Assembly (NCBI RefSeq): GCF_001467895.1
Contig: NZ_LNYO01000013.1
Span: 228,686-292,685, forward strand
Direction of reading: 5' to 3'
Source of the DNA: Legionella nautarum
GTDB lineage: Bacteria; Pseudomonadota; Gammaproteobacteria; Legionellales; Legionellaceae
DNA: 64,000 nt
Under the pieces are notes generated by a model that was not told the DNA's origin, ran no database searches, and worked only from the letters and a program-made list of their open reading frames with translations. The translations under genes were made by a program, and so were the position numbers. Below are positions 18,350 to 26,992 of the stretch, piece by piece; position 1 is the first letter of the stretch; every line of letters begins with the position of its first letter.

Positions 18350-18506
18350 CCGTTCGCACTGAGGAAGCGCGCAGCGCTGTCTCGAAGTGTCGCAAAAAGC
18401 CCCTCTCGAGAACCTCAGGACAGCCCCTTCGAGAACCTCAGAACCAGGCATTCGCGTACCTCAAGCCTTTGAGACGCACGCCCTGCGTGCTCCTCAGGTT
18501 GAACGG
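18350..18506. repeat. 157-bp inverted-repeat element with internal CGAGAACCTCAG repeats
   Basis: The ends CCGTTCGCACTGAGGA and TCCTCAGGTTGAACGG pair at 13 of 16 positions. Inside are two near-identical copies of TCGAGAACCTCAG (about 18406 and 18429) and a more degenerate third one (GCGTACCTCAAG), plus short GC-rich palindromes. No coding frame is present. It looks like a nonautonomous mobile or REP-type element in the 467-bp gap between the convergent epimerase and pgi genes. The rest of the gap (18507-18695) contains only a tRNA-like fragment that does not fold as a tRNA. Confidence 0.6.
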
Positions 18507-18695
18507 AATAAAATGAATACAAATTCCTTAGATCCTCATTTCGTGGGATAGCTCAGTGTCCGAGCGGTTGATTGTTAGCCTAGAAGATCGAATTATAAGC
18601 TAAACAAGATTTAGCTTGACGGCTATCAAGCCAAGCTGCGTTGGTTGGATCTGGACCTTTCGTCTTTGCAGGAGGCAGAAGTGGATGTCAAATTT

Positions 18696-20201
18696 TTACA
18701 ATACAGCCAAAGTTTCCCGTTGCTTCACTTGCTTATCAAAGATTGCTTTTTGACGTTTAGCGCTTTCAACCCCTGGTTGATCAAAAGAATTAATCCCCCA
18801 AAGTACGCTTTGGACGTAGACTTTATGCTCATAGAGAGCCACCAAGGCACCAAAGCTAAAAGGAGAGCAAGATTCCAGACTGATATGGCTAACTTGTATT
18901 CCCCCTGGGATATAGCCATTTGGATTATCGGGAGAACTTATCCCCTCGCTTAAAACTCGCATTTTGGCATCGCAGAAGGAATTAATTAGTTCGCCATTAT
19001 ATTCTTTGGTTGAAATAAAATCGGCTGCAACTTGATGAGTACCCTGACAGAGCAACTGATAATAACTATGTTGAGCTTGATTTCCCAAGCCTCCCCAAAC
19101 AATAGGTCCTGTTGCATGGTTAACTGAGCGCCCCTGATTATCAATCGATTTCCCATTACTTTCCATATCAAGCTGCTGAATATAGGGGACTAACTGTTCT
19201 AATTGCTGGGCATAAACGAGAATGAGCAAACTTGAACTATGTAGGAAGTTAATATTCCATAATCCTATAAGCGCCATGAGCACAGGAATATTTTCGTGAA
19301 ATGCTTTAGAGCAAAAATGTTCATCGATAGCATTCGCACCGGCAAGCAACTCCTTAAAACGATTATAGCCTATAGCAATGCAAGTGATTAAATTAATGGC
19401 AGAACAGAAAGAGTATCTTCCGCCTACCCAATTCCAGATAGGTAATACATTAGGAATGCCAAATTCTTTCGCTTTTTCTACGTTAGCTGTGACTGCGATA
19501 AAATGCTTAGCTATATCTTGATTGCGATTGAGCCAAGCCAGGGCTTTTTCCGCATTGTACAAGGTTTCTTTGGTGGTAAAGGATTTTGATGAGATAATGA
19601 ATAAGGTAGTTTCAGGTTTAAGCTTAGCTACCGCATTTTCAAACGCTTTGGGATCCACATCAGATACAAAATGAAAATTTAAATCAGAGTTTACATATTC
19701 TTTGAGCGCGCTAAGACAAAATCGAGGACCAAAATCAGAACCACCGATCCCAATGTTCACTATATCAGAGATAGGTTTTCCTGAATAACCCAACCATTGC
19801 CCACTTCTAACTTGGGCGGCAATTTCACCCATTTTTTCCCGGGTTGTAATAATGTCAGGCATAATGTCATGCCCATCTACCCAGATTGGTTTTTCACCCG
19901 ATGCACGGAGAGCACTATGCAGGGCAGGTCTGTTTTCACTCTGGTTAACCTTGGCACCTTGGAGGAGGTCATTAATTTTCTCTTTAAGATTGCGCTCATT
20001 GGCTAAGGCAATGAGTAACTCAAGAGTAGTTTCGTTAATGCGCTGATGGGTAAAATCGATGCTAAGTCCATCGGTGTGTAATTTAAGTTGTATATCTCGA
20101 TTAATCGAGCTTTTTTTTAAATCACCAAGCGGGATTAAACGTAGTGATTCGGAATGTTTTTCTAAAGCTGTCCAAGAGTTTAGTTCTGTTAATTGCTTCA
20201 T
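18696..20201 (-). CDS. pgi: Glucose-6-phosphate isomerase
   Basis: 501 residues, interconverting glucose 6-phosphate and fructose 6-phosphate. Family signatures are present: the sugar-phosphate motif SDFGPRFCLSAL, DPKAFENAVAKLKPETTLFIISSKSF, GGRYSFCSAINL, and WGGLGNQAQHSYYQLLCQGTH, with a C-terminal INSFDQPGVESAK holding the conserved Lys region. The open frame extends 62 codons further upstream, but that stretch is AT-rich and unlike the family; ATG at 20201 (MKQLTELNSW) gives the normal length. In this locus its fructose 6-phosphate output can feed amino-sugar precursors. Confidence 0.93.
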   Translation of the reverse strand: MKQLTELNSWTALEKHSESLRLIPLGDLKKSSINRDIQLKLHTDGLSIDFTHQRINETTLELLIALANERNLKEKINDLLQGAKVNQSENRPALHSALRASGEKPIWVDGHDIMPDIITTREKMGEIAAQVRSGQWLGYSGKPISDIVNIGIGGSDFGPRFCLSALKEYVNSDLNFHFVSDVDPKAFENAVAKLKPETTLFIISSKSFTTKETLYNAEKALAWLNRNQDIAKHFIAVTANVEKAKEFGIPNVLPIWNWVGGRYSFCSAINLITCIAIGYNRFKELLAGANAIDEHFCSKAFHENIPVLMALIGLWNINFLHSSSLLILVYAQQLEQLVPYIQQLDMESNGKSIDNQGRSVNHATGPIVWGGLGNQAQHSYYQLLCQGTHQVAADFISTKEYNGELINSFCDAKMRVLSEGISSPDNPNGYIPGGIQVSHISLESCSPFSFGALVALYEHKVYVQSVLWGINSFDQPGVESAKRQKAIFDKQVKQRETLAVL

Positions 20202-20424
20202 GCTAATTATTATAAATTTTTTGCCTAAGATATCACTTATGAATCTTCTTTGAAATAAGAAAATAAAAATTTTAAATAAGTTGCCAAATAAAACAGCAAA
20301 GTGGCTGTTAATCCATAAAATAATTAATCTAGATTCAATAATTCTTAAGGACTTAATGACAAGGATTTTGTTTGCCGTATAATTCAATATTTTCTAAGTA
20401 TTGGGCTTAGCACGGCGGAAAGAA

Positions 20425-21432
20425 ATGGTTTGGTTATATTATCTCTTTATTTTTGGTTTATCTTACAGCTTGACCTGGGGGTTACGCCGTTATGCTCTAG
20501 CCACTAACATGCTGGATATACCCAATCATCGCTCTTCGCACCTTATAGCAACACCCAGAGGAGGTGGATTATCCTTTGTAGTTTGTTTTTTAATAGCAGT
20601 GATTTTGCTCCTTTATTTTAAATTGATTAGTTTATCAATAGCGGTTGCATTACTGGGTGCGGGTTCTCTAATTGCGATTATAGGTTTTGTCGATGATCGA
20701 AATAATATTCCAGCAAAATGGCGTTTACTTGGACATTTTGCTGCAAGTTTTTTTGCTTTATATGCTCTTGGAGGTATGCCAACAATTCCTTTTTTTGCGT
20801 GGACATTATCTACTGGAATAATTGCAAATATTTTTGCTGTTTTTTATCTGGTCTGGTTGTTAAATTTATACAATTTTATGGACGGAATAGATGGGATTGC
20901 AGCAATAGAGGCGGTCACAGTTTGCTTCGGAGGCGTGCTGATGTATTACCTTCAAAGTGATACAAATGCAATGTATTTGCCGATTTGCTTGGCGTTTGCA
21001 GTGGCTGGTTTTTTATTCTGGAATTTTCCGCCAGCAAGAATTTTTATGGGGGATGCTGGTAGCGGTTTTTTAGGGCTTATTTTAGGAATTTTGTCAATCC
21101 AATCTGCAAAAATAAATTCAAATTTTTTTTGGGGTTGGATGATACTTTTGGGTGTTTTTATTGTCGATGCTACGGTAACATTATTAGGTCGTGGAATGCG
21201 AGGTGAAGTTATCTTCGAAGCACACCGTAGTCACGCCTACCAACATGCCTCACGCTATTATGGTAAACACTTACCTGTAACCTTGGGGATCTTAGCCATA
21301 AATCTACTATGGCTGCTGCCTATGGCGATAGTAGTTGGGCTTGGTTTTATCAATAGCGGTTTAGGGTTGCTAATTGCTTATCTACCGCTTGTTATCCTCG
21401 CTTTGAAGCTTAAAGCAGGAAAAAAAGAGTGA
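20425..21432 (+). CDS. WecA/WbpL-like polyprenyl-phosphate HexNAc-1-phosphate transferase
   Basis: 335 residues, about 10-11 membrane helices; MraY/WecA superfamily. Visible motifs: DIPNHRSSHLIATPRGGG near the N-terminus, VDDRNNIPAKWR, NLYNFMDGIDGIAAIEA with the catalytic Asp pair, RIFMGDAGSGFLG, and the cytosolic His loop EAHRSHAYQHASRYYG. It transfers a HexNAc-1-P from UDP to undecaprenyl phosphate and so initiates O-chain synthesis. The ATG at 20425, with GGAAAG just before it, is preferred over an upstream TTG. The HRSHAYQ loop and length are closer to WbpL (FucNAc/QuiNAc) than to E. coli WecA. It pairs functionally with the SDR enzyme at 17260. Confidence 0.85.
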   Translation: MVWLYYLFIFGLSYSLTWGLRRYALATNMLDIPNHRSSHLIATPRGGGLSFVVCFLIAVILLLYFKLISLSIAVALLGAGSLIAIIGFVDDRNNIPAKWRLLGHFAASFFALYALGGMPTIPFFAWTLSTGIIANIFAVFYLVWLLNLYNFMDGIDGIAAIEAVTVCFGGVLMYYLQSDTNAMYLPICLAFAVAGFLFWNFPPARIFMGDAGSGFLGLILGILSIQSAKINSNFFWGWMILLGVFIVDATVTLLGRGMRGEVIFEAHRSHAYQHASRYYGKHLPVTLGILAINLLWLLPMAIVVGLGFINSGLGLLIAYLPLVILALKLKAGKKE

Positions 21433-21475
21433 TTTTTGCATTTTTAAGCTATAAGAATGCAAAAATTCAATTAAA

Positions 21476-21508
21476 CTTAATATTACGTTAAGAATGGTTG
21501 TGTAAAAT
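21476..21508 (+). promoter_or_regulatory. PmrA-type tandem box and -10 of csrA
   Basis: CTTAATATT-AC-GTTAAGAAT (21476-21495) matches the Legionella PmrA recognition element, two cTTAATatT half-sites separated by 2 bp; the first half is perfect. Seven bases later is TAAAAT (21503-21508) as -10. In L. pneumophila csrA is a reported direct PmrA target, which fits. The remaining ~115-nt leader can form a long-range AGTTACC/GGTAACT pairing (21552-21600) before the AGGGAG ribosome site. Confidence 0.75.
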
Positions 21509-21624
21509 AACAATCGAGAGCTATATTTTGATTTTATTTTACGCAAAGTGTAGTTACCACGAGTACCATGGAAGATATCTATGGAATTTTAAGGGTAACT
21601 GTTATGTAGAAGGGAGATTGTGTT

Positions 21625-21822
21625 ATGTTGATTTTAACTCGCCGTATCGGCGAAACATTGATTATCGGTGATGATGTAAATATCACTGTTTTAGGGGTGA
21701 AAGGAAATCAGGTGCGCTTAGGTATTAATGCACCAAAAGATGTTTCAGTACACCGTGAAGAAATTTATTTACGCATACAGCAAGAGAAAGAAACACCAGA
21801 CACAGAAGAAGAAGCAGTATAA
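21625..21822 (+). CDS. csrA: Carbon storage regulator CsrA
   Basis: 65 residues; [20 protein letters not shown] and the RNA-contacting [20 protein letters not shown] are near-universal CsrA sequence. The homodimer binds GGA motifs in mRNA leaders and represses or stabilises transcripts. In Legionella it keeps cells in the replicative phase and represses transmission traits and several Dot/Icm effectors until RsmY/Z RNAs titrate it. AGGGAG lies 8 nt upstream. The acidic tail ([11 protein letters not shown]) varies between species. It stands alone, with its own PmrA-type promoter and a structured 3' region. Confidence 0.97.
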   Translation: MLILTRRIGETLIIGDDVNITVLGVKGNQVRLGINAPKDVSVHREEIYLRIQQEKETPDTEEEAV

Positions 21823-21823
21823 C

Positions 21824-21880
21824 CGGATTTTATCCGCAGTCATCCAGTCCCGAGTCGACAGGAGGTCTAATGCTCGGGAC
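21824..21880 (+). promoter_or_regulatory. csrA 3' hairpins, one presenting AGGAGG in its loop
   Basis: Two stem-loops follow csrA: CGGAT-TTT-ATCCG (21824-21836) and a perfect 8-bp stem GTCCCGAG/CTCGGGAC (21847-21880). The 18-nt loop of the second contains GAC-AGGAG-GTC, a smaller hairpin exposing GGA, the form of a CsrA-binding site. No U-run follows, so it is not a standard terminator. The same AGGAGG is a perfect ribosome site for a 18-codon frame at 21870-21926. Confidence 0.45.
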
Positions 21881-21908
21881 ACACTTTACCCTACCTAATC
21901 TACCAATT

Positions 21909-22898
21909 CTAGTCCGTTTTCAATGAAGTATCACCCGAAGAAAGATGATGTAATTTTCCATCGGTATCCCGAAGGCACAACTGGCCTAATTCATTCACAC
22001 CACAAGCGTAACCGCTTATTAAGCCGGTGGGTTGAGATACTTTAATAAATTGTCCTTTTAGATAATCAGCCGCTTGCCAATCGGCTACAAATTTAGCAAA
22101 GCCTGTTACCAAAAATTTATTTAAATAGATGTCTAAATGAGCAATAAGATTGGCTAATAGTAGATTGCGGTCAAAATGTTTCCCAGTGATTTCATAGAGG
22201 GAACACCAAGGTTTATCAGGAAGTGATTGTTCTTGAGTTGCGGTATTTACATTCATGCCAATACCGATAATTACCTGCGCACAACTATTTGTTTCGGCGA
22301 TAATCTCAATGAGAATTCCACATAATTTTTTATCACCCCACAGCAGGTCATTGGGCCACTTTATACGAATACCATGTTGAACTTGGATATCTTGCAAACT
22401 AGCTAAAATCGCTAGACCAACCACAAGGCTTAAGCCTGATAAACGAGACAAGCAGCAATTCAATTCCCAGCGACTGGAAAAATAAATATTTTCGCCAAAA
22501 GGGGAATACCATTGGCGACCAAATCGGCCTCGGCCATGCGTTTGTTTCTCAGCACAACAAAGGCTAATGGCCGCTCGGTTTGTCAGGTCTTTCAAGAAAC
22601 GATTGGTCGAATCAATCGTTGCAAAAAGATGAACATCTATTTCCTTTGTAAATTGCCTATTTTTTAAATGCTGACGAATCAATGATTCATCAAGAGGAAT
22701 AGTAGGTGTGGTCAATTGATAACCATGTTGTGGAATTCGGCGAATAGCAAGGCCAAGTTCTGCTAATTGCCTAATGTGTTTCCAAATAGCTGTACGTGAG
22801 ACGCCAAGTCGTTCTCCGAGTATTTTACCACTGTGACAATTTCCATCAGAAAGTTGATGTAGTAGTTCTAATTGGATCTTACTAAATTGTTTCATCAT
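21909..22898 (-). CDS. birA: Biotin-[acetyl-CoA carboxylase] ligase / biotin operon repressor
   Basis: About 329 residues. The N-terminal winged-helix domain (SGKILGERLGVSRTAIWKHIRQLAELGL) is followed by the biotin protein ligase core: TIDSTNRFL, the biotinoyl-AMP loop TQGRGRFGR variant HGRGRFGRQWYSPFG, IKWPNDLLWGDKKLCGILIE, and GIGMNVN. A short C-terminal SH3-like domain completes it. It activates biotin to biotinoyl-AMP and attaches it to AccB; having the DNA-binding domain it may also repress biotin genes. The ATG pair at 22895/22898 is preferred over an upstream TTG. Encoded near accA, but on the opposite strand. Confidence 0.92.
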   Translation of the reverse strand: MMKQFSKIQLELLHQLSDGNCHSGKILGERLGVSRTAIWKHIRQLAELGLAIRRIPQHGYQLTTPTIPLDESLIRQHLKNRQFTKEIDVHLFATIDSTNRFLKDLTNRAAISLCCAEKQTHGRGRFGRQWYSPFGENIYFSSRWELNCCLSRLSGLSLVVGLAILASLQDIQVQHGIRIKWPNDLLWGDKKLCGILIEIIAETNSCAQVIIGIGMNVNTATQEQSLPDKPWCSLYEITGKHFDRNLLLANLIAHLDIYLNKFLVTGFAKFVADWQAADYLKGQFIKVSQPTGLISGYACGVNELGQLCLRDTDGKLHHLSSGDTSLKTD

Positions 22899-23062
22899 GA
22901 TATCCAAGACATGACTCTATAGGATTTCAGACTCGCCCATTTGGGATGCAATCTGTTTAAGGGATTGGAGTATAGCAGATTTTTTGAGAGGAAGAGATTT
23001 ATAGATGTAGGTTTGACTAGGTCTAATGATACTTCCTTAAGGATAAAAAACCTTCTGCCCTA

Positions 23063-23190
23063 CGTCCCGCGACTTGTTCGGCGTTGTTGCAAACGCTACT
23101 CTTGTCCCTACTTACCGTGGCTTGTTCGCGGTATCCATGCGATCTTTTTTCTTACTCAGATCTTTGGATCCGCGAACAAGTCGCGGGACG
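23063..23190. mobile_element. 128-bp MITE-like element with perfect 18-bp terminal inverted repeats (copy 2)
   Basis: The termini CGTCCCGCGACTTGTTCG and CGAACAAGTCGCGGGACG are exact reverse complements. An internal CTTGTTCGCGGTATCC can pair instead with the right arm (GGATCCGCGAACAAG), giving alternative folds. It shares long blocks with copies 1 and 3. It encodes nothing: the open frames crossing it are incidental. It occupies most of the 22899-23213 gap between birA and the HdeD-like gene. Mobilisation in trans is inferred from structure only. Confidence 0.7.
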
Positions 23191-23213
23191 TCGAGATGGA
23201 CTATACGATAGCA

Positions 23214-23774
23214 CTACAAGCTGCGACGAATTCCGAGAGCAAGGAATATGTAAGTCCAGCCATCGACAATCATTTCAATCGCAATAAAGAGCCCGATAAC
23301 CCATATACCACTTATAGGCCATTTTATTAAGATCAGAATACCTAGGATGAGAGCAGTGAGTCCTGCAAACAATAACCAAACCCACCCAGGAGAACCTCTA
23401 AGTCTTAGTGCCATGATGAAACGAGTAAGTCCAATAATAATCAATACGCTACCTAATAAAGCGGTAATTAAGGTTGAGGCTAAGAAAGGATCGTAAATAA
23501 TAATGCAGCCGCCTATGATATATAGGGCTGCAATAAATGCATGCCAAGCCACAGCCTTCCAATGTTTGGCTTTAAACACATCAATAAACTGCGAGCAGCC
23601 GGCAATGATAAGCAAGACACCCAAAAAAAGCATGCTCGCTAAAGTGAGTCCAACAACCATCCCTAAGCCGATGCAACCTAAAATGACAAATAAAATACCC
23701 AAGGCTAATAACCAACCCCAGCTATGTCTTAATTCAGTTGCTTCAACTGCTAAGTCATTCTTTGTCTTTGCCAT
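23214..23774 (-). CDS. HdeD/DUF308 family membrane protein
   Basis: 186 residues with six hydrophobic segments in three pairs, the HdeD layout (E. coli acid-resistance membrane protein). RHSWGWLLALGILFVILGCIGLGM opens the first pair, and repeats of ILFxILGxI and LIIIGLTRFIMALRLRG recur. E. coli HdeD is part of the high-density acid-resistance island; its molecular function is not known, so only family membership is claimed. Start at ATG 23774 with AGGATA upstream. The 3' end abuts the MITE-like element, which lies 23 bp away. Confidence 0.75.
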   Translation of the reverse strand: MAKTKNDLAVEATELRHSWGWLLALGILFVILGCIGLGMVVGLTLASMLFLGVLLIIAGCSQFIDVFKAKHWKAVAWHAFIAALYIIGGCIIIYDPFLASTLITALLGSVLIIIGLTRFIMALRLRGSPGWVWLLFAGLTALILGILILIKWPISGIWVIGLFIAIEMIVDGWTYIFLALGIRRSL

Positions 23775-23854
23775 AAAATATCCTTATTGACCATCCCTGT
23801 TCAATTTGAGTATATACCCATTAACTGTCAACGGAAAGATACAATCCGAGTTGT

Positions 23855-24580
23855 TTAAAAGAGGATCGCAGGATTATCTAAGCGCGCATATCGCAGTTCT
23901 TTCACTTCTGGATGATAGCAGAGCGCGCCGCTGCAAGCGACTTGGGGCATAAAAGAATTCATTAACCAATCACAATGATGCACTGTGTCCATGATGCGTT
24001 CAGTGCTTGTAGAAAAAATTGGCACGGTAAAAAGTTTAGTAGGATAACTAAGTCCCAAACCACTTGCCTTGATAAACGCTTCTTTTTGTGCCCAGATTTG
24101 GAAAAAAACCTGAGGTTTTAAATGCTTAGGTAGCTTTAAAAAAAACTCTAATTCTTGTGGTGAAAATAAATTCTTTGCAATACCGTCATAAGGTCTTGCT
24201 GAAAAAAACTCCAAATCAACGCCTAGAGGGAACCGGCATCCTACAGCTAATAATGCAAGCTCCCCTGAATGACTGAGATTAAACTCTAGGCCATGAGAAC
24301 CCTCAATCCCTGGTTTCCCATGTGAACTATATTGAAAACTCAATTGACTGGGGTCTCGTTGAAGATAACGGCCTAAAATAAGCCGCAAAGTTGCGCGAGC
24401 GATAGTAAAGCGGCGGCGATGACGTTCAAAATGATACCGATTGGCGCGAACTAATTCTGCTTCATTCAGTAATGAATTGGCTTGTTGGAAGGGATTATTT
24501 AGTGGAAACTCCCAAATATCGATGCGAGTTTTGACTAAATTACAGTCAGAAGCAGCAGAAAACTCAATGTTTATTGACAT
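23855..24580 (-). CDS. 4'-phosphopantetheinyl transferase (Sfp/AcpT type)
   Basis: 241 residues. It transfers the phosphopantetheine arm of CoA to a Ser of carrier proteins. Motifs: RFTIARATLRLILGRYL near residue 60, FNLSHSGELALLAVG, the Mg-binding LGVDLEFF and the signature FFQIWAQKEAFIKASGLGLS (W-x-x-K-E-A-x-x-K). Length fits the Sfp/Gsp group rather than the shorter AcpS, so the target could be a polyketide/peptide synthase or fatty acid synthase. No such synthase is encoded in this window. Divergent from accA, with 81 bp between start codons. Confidence 0.85.
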   Translation of the reverse strand: MSINIEFSAASDCNLVKTRIDIWEFPLNNPFQQANSLLNEAELVRANRYHFERHRRRFTIARATLRLILGRYLQRDPSQLSFQYSSHGKPGIEGSHGLEFNLSHSGELALLAVGCRFPLGVDLEFFSARPYDGIAKNLFSPQELEFFLKLPKHLKPQVFFQIWAQKEAFIKASGLGLSYPTKLFTVPIFSTSTERIMDTVHHCDWLMNSFMPQVACSGALCYHPEVKELRYARLDNPAILF

Positions 24581-24661
24581 AGAATGCCCGGAACGGTGGC
24601 GTCAAAAAGCAGTTACAGGTATCATAGCGCATGAAAATAAATTCTCCAAACGAGTAAGTGA

Positions 24662-25615
24662 ATGAGCCGACAATTTTTGGATTTTGAGCAACCCATTGAG
24701 GAGTTGAATCAAAAAATTCAAGCACTGCGAATGGTAGGCAGTGATAATGAAGTTAATTTGACTGAAGAAATAACCCGCTTGGAAACCAAATGCCAAGAAC
24801 TAACTGCCAATATCTTTTCCAATTTAGAGCCTTGGCAGGTTGCGCAGATGGCTAGACATCCTCTACGTCCGCAGACTACTGACTATATCGAAAATATTTT
24901 TACTGATTTTCAAGAACTACATGGTGATAGGCATTATTCGAGTGCGCCTGCAATCATTGGTGGGCTAGGTCGATTGAATGGTGAGCCTGTAATGATTTTA
25001 GGGCATCAGAAAGGCAAACGAACCAAAGAAAAGGTTTATCGTAACTTTGGTATGGCTCGTCCCGAGGAGTATCGCAAAGCGCTACGTTTAATGAAAATGG
25101 CAGAGAAATTTAACTTACCTATTTTTACTTTTATTGATACGGCGGGGGCTTACCCAGGGATCGGTGCAGAGGAACGTAATCAATCGGAAGCTATTGCGAA
25201 AAATTTGCTAGAAATGGCTAAGCTAAGAACACCTGTGATTTGTACTATCACTGGTGAAGCTGGCTCAGGCGGTGCTTTAGCCATTGGGGTAGGGGATAGA
25301 GTCTTGATGCTGCAATATGGAATTTATGCGGTTATCTCTCCAGAAGGATGTGCATCCATACTTTGGAAGGATGCAGCAAAAGCAAGCGAGGCTGCACGAG
25401 CTATGGGGATTACCGCTCATAAAATTCTTGAGCTAGGTCTAGTGGATGACGTTGTGGAAGAGCCTTTAGGTGGGGCTCATCGAAATTTTGTTGATATGAC
25501 TTCCCGTCTGAAAGAAATTTTAATCAGCGAATTGCGGGTATTAAAAAATCTTCCTATGGAAGAGTTATTAAAACAACGGTACGACAAATTTATGGCTATG
25601 GGCGCTTGTGACTAA
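24662..25615 (+). CDS. accA: Acetyl-CoA carboxylase carboxyltransferase subunit alpha
   Basis: 317 residues, normal length. [20 protein letters not shown], then [57 protein letters not shown] and [15 protein letters not shown], the oxyanion-hole region. With AccD it transfers CO2 from carboxybiotin to acetyl-CoA, the first committed step of fatty acid synthesis. The start ATG 24662 follows a GTGA-rich stretch. The stop overlaps the tilS start by 8 bp; accA-tilS pairing is a common gammaproteobacterial arrangement. Confidence 0.97.
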   Translation: MSRQFLDFEQPIEELNQKIQALRMVGSDNEVNLTEEITRLETKCQELTANIFSNLEPWQVAQMARHPLRPQTTDYIENIFTDFQELHGDRHYSSAPAIIGGLGRLNGEPVMILGHQKGKRTKEKVYRNFGMARPEEYRKALRLMKMAEKFNLPIFTFIDTAGAYPGIGAEERNQSEAIAKNLLEMAKLRTPVICTITGEAGSGGALAIGVGDRVLMLQYGIYAVISPEGCASILWKDAAKASEAARAMGITAHKILELGLVDDVVEEPLGGAHRNFVDMTSRLKEILISELRVLKNLPMEELLKQRYDKFMAMGACD

Positions 25616-26903
25616 ATCACTCTTAGATGCTGATTGGTTAAAGAAACTAGGTCTCTATAAAAGAATATTTGTTGGTTTTAGCGGTGGGCTAGACTCCACC
25701 GTTTTGCTTCATAGTTTGGCAACATATCCTTCCTTGCTGAATCAATTAACTGCTGTGCATATTCATCATGGTATTAGTCCTAATGCCTTTGCTTGGCAAC
25801 AACACTGCCAACAATTTTGCAAGGAATACAAAATTCCATTGCTCACTCAACAAGTCGAATTTGAGCGCCATGCAAATCTAGAAGAAAAAGCAAGACAAGC
25901 AAGATATCAGGCTTTTGCTAATTTACTAACCACTGAAGATTGTTTGCTTCTAGGTCATCATTTAAACGATCAAGCAGAAACATTGCTTTTACAACTATTT
26001 CGCGGAGCAGGTATTGATGGTTTGGCTGCGATGCAAACTATAAAAAAATTTGCTCAGGGAGTCTTGCTTAGGCCCTTTTTGCTATATTCCCGCGAAATTT
26101 TAGAAAGTTATGCCCGGACTCAGCAATTAAAATGGATTGATGATGAATCTAATCTCAATACAGATTTCTCCAGAAATTATCTTCGCCATAAGGTTTTACC
26201 TATTTTGCAGCAACGTTGGCCGGCAGTGGTGACTAATTTAGTACGTACTACTCGTCATTGCCAACAAGCACAAACTAATTTAGATGATTTAGCAAAAATA
26301 GATTGTCCTGCACTGAGTCAATCTTCAACGATGTTGCCGCTTAAATCGTTAAAGAATTTAAGTCATGCACGACTTAGCAATGTATTGCGTGTTTGGTTGA
26401 AGTTTAATCATATTAAATTGCCTTCTACCCTGATTTTCAATCGAATCATTAGTGAAGTAATAGAGGCAAGAGAAGATGCTAAACCAGAAGTGGTTTGGCA
26501 AGAAGGTTGTGTTAGGCGTTATCAGCAAGCTCTCTATCTATTAAAGAATGAACCACAAGGCGTTTTGCAGCCGCAGAATTGGAGTTCTTTTCCTCAAACT
26601 TTAGTGATCAATGGTTTAGGTAGGCTTCAAGTAAAAATGACGAATAAAGGTTTGGTACTACCTACCTCGGCGCAAATTGAAATTCGGTTTCGTCAGGGAG
26701 GGGAGTTTTTTCATTGGCATGGGCAAACTAAGCAGTTAAAAAAATTATTTCAGGAATGGCATATTCCTCCTTGGCAACGGGGTAGTATCCCTTTGCTATA
26801 TGTGAATAGACAACTTGCAGTGGTCATTGGTTATGCAATTTCCGATCTTTTTTATGGGGAGATAGATTCAAATTCTTATCAATTATCAATGGAGCCAATT
26901 TAA
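25608..26903 (+). CDS. tilS: tRNA(Ile)-lysidine synthetase
   Basis: 431 residues. The N-terminal ATP-pyrophosphatase domain has the PP-loop [17 protein letters not shown] and [16 protein letters not shown], with [25 protein letters not shown], a strong TilS motif. The C-terminal domain carries [32 protein letters not shown], the tRNA acceptor-recognition region. It modifies C34 of tRNA-Ile(CAU) to lysidine so AUA codons are read as Ile. Start GTG at 25608 is inside the accA end, so expression is coupled. Confidence 0.95.
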   Translation: MTKSLLDADWLKKLGLYKRIFVGFSGGLDSTVLLHSLATYPSLLNQLTAVHIHHGISPNAFAWQQHCQQFCKEYKIPLLTQQVEFERHANLEEKARQARYQAFANLLTTEDCLLLGHHLNDQAETLLLQLFRGAGIDGLAAMQTIKKFAQGVLLRPFLLYSREILESYARTQQLKWIDDESNLNTDFSRNYLRHKVLPILQQRWPAVVTNLVRTTRHCQQAQTNLDDLAKIDCPALSQSSTMLPLKSLKNLSHARLSNVLRVWLKFNHIKLPSTLIFNRIISEVIEAREDAKPEVVWQEGCVRRYQQALYLLKNEPQGVLQPQNWSSFPQTLVINGLGRLQVKMTNKGLVLPTSAQIEIRFRQGGEFFHWHGQTKQLKKLFQEWHIPPWQRGSIPLLYVNRQLAVVIGYAISDLFYGEIDSNSYQLSMEPI

Positions 26904-26992
26904 GTTGATTTAACCAAAGTTTCAGTAACAACTTAGCTCATATCATGATAGATTAGGAATAATCAGTAGTAGCCTGCAAAGGAATGTACTTA

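Noticed and set aside
18541-18660. Possible tRNA (GTCCGAGCGGTTGA block)
   Set aside because: Only a D-arm-like block is present. There is no anticodon stem of five pairs and no GGTTCGAATCC-type T-arm, so it is not a functional tRNA.
18696-20387. Extended pgi start adding 62 N-terminal residues
   Set aside because: The extension is hydrophobic AT-rich translation, not like other Pgi proteins; ATG 20201 gives the expected length and N-terminus.
22941-23330. 129-codon plus-strand ORF
   Set aside because: It runs through the MITE-like element and antisense to the HdeD-like gene, and has no ribosome site or family resemblance.
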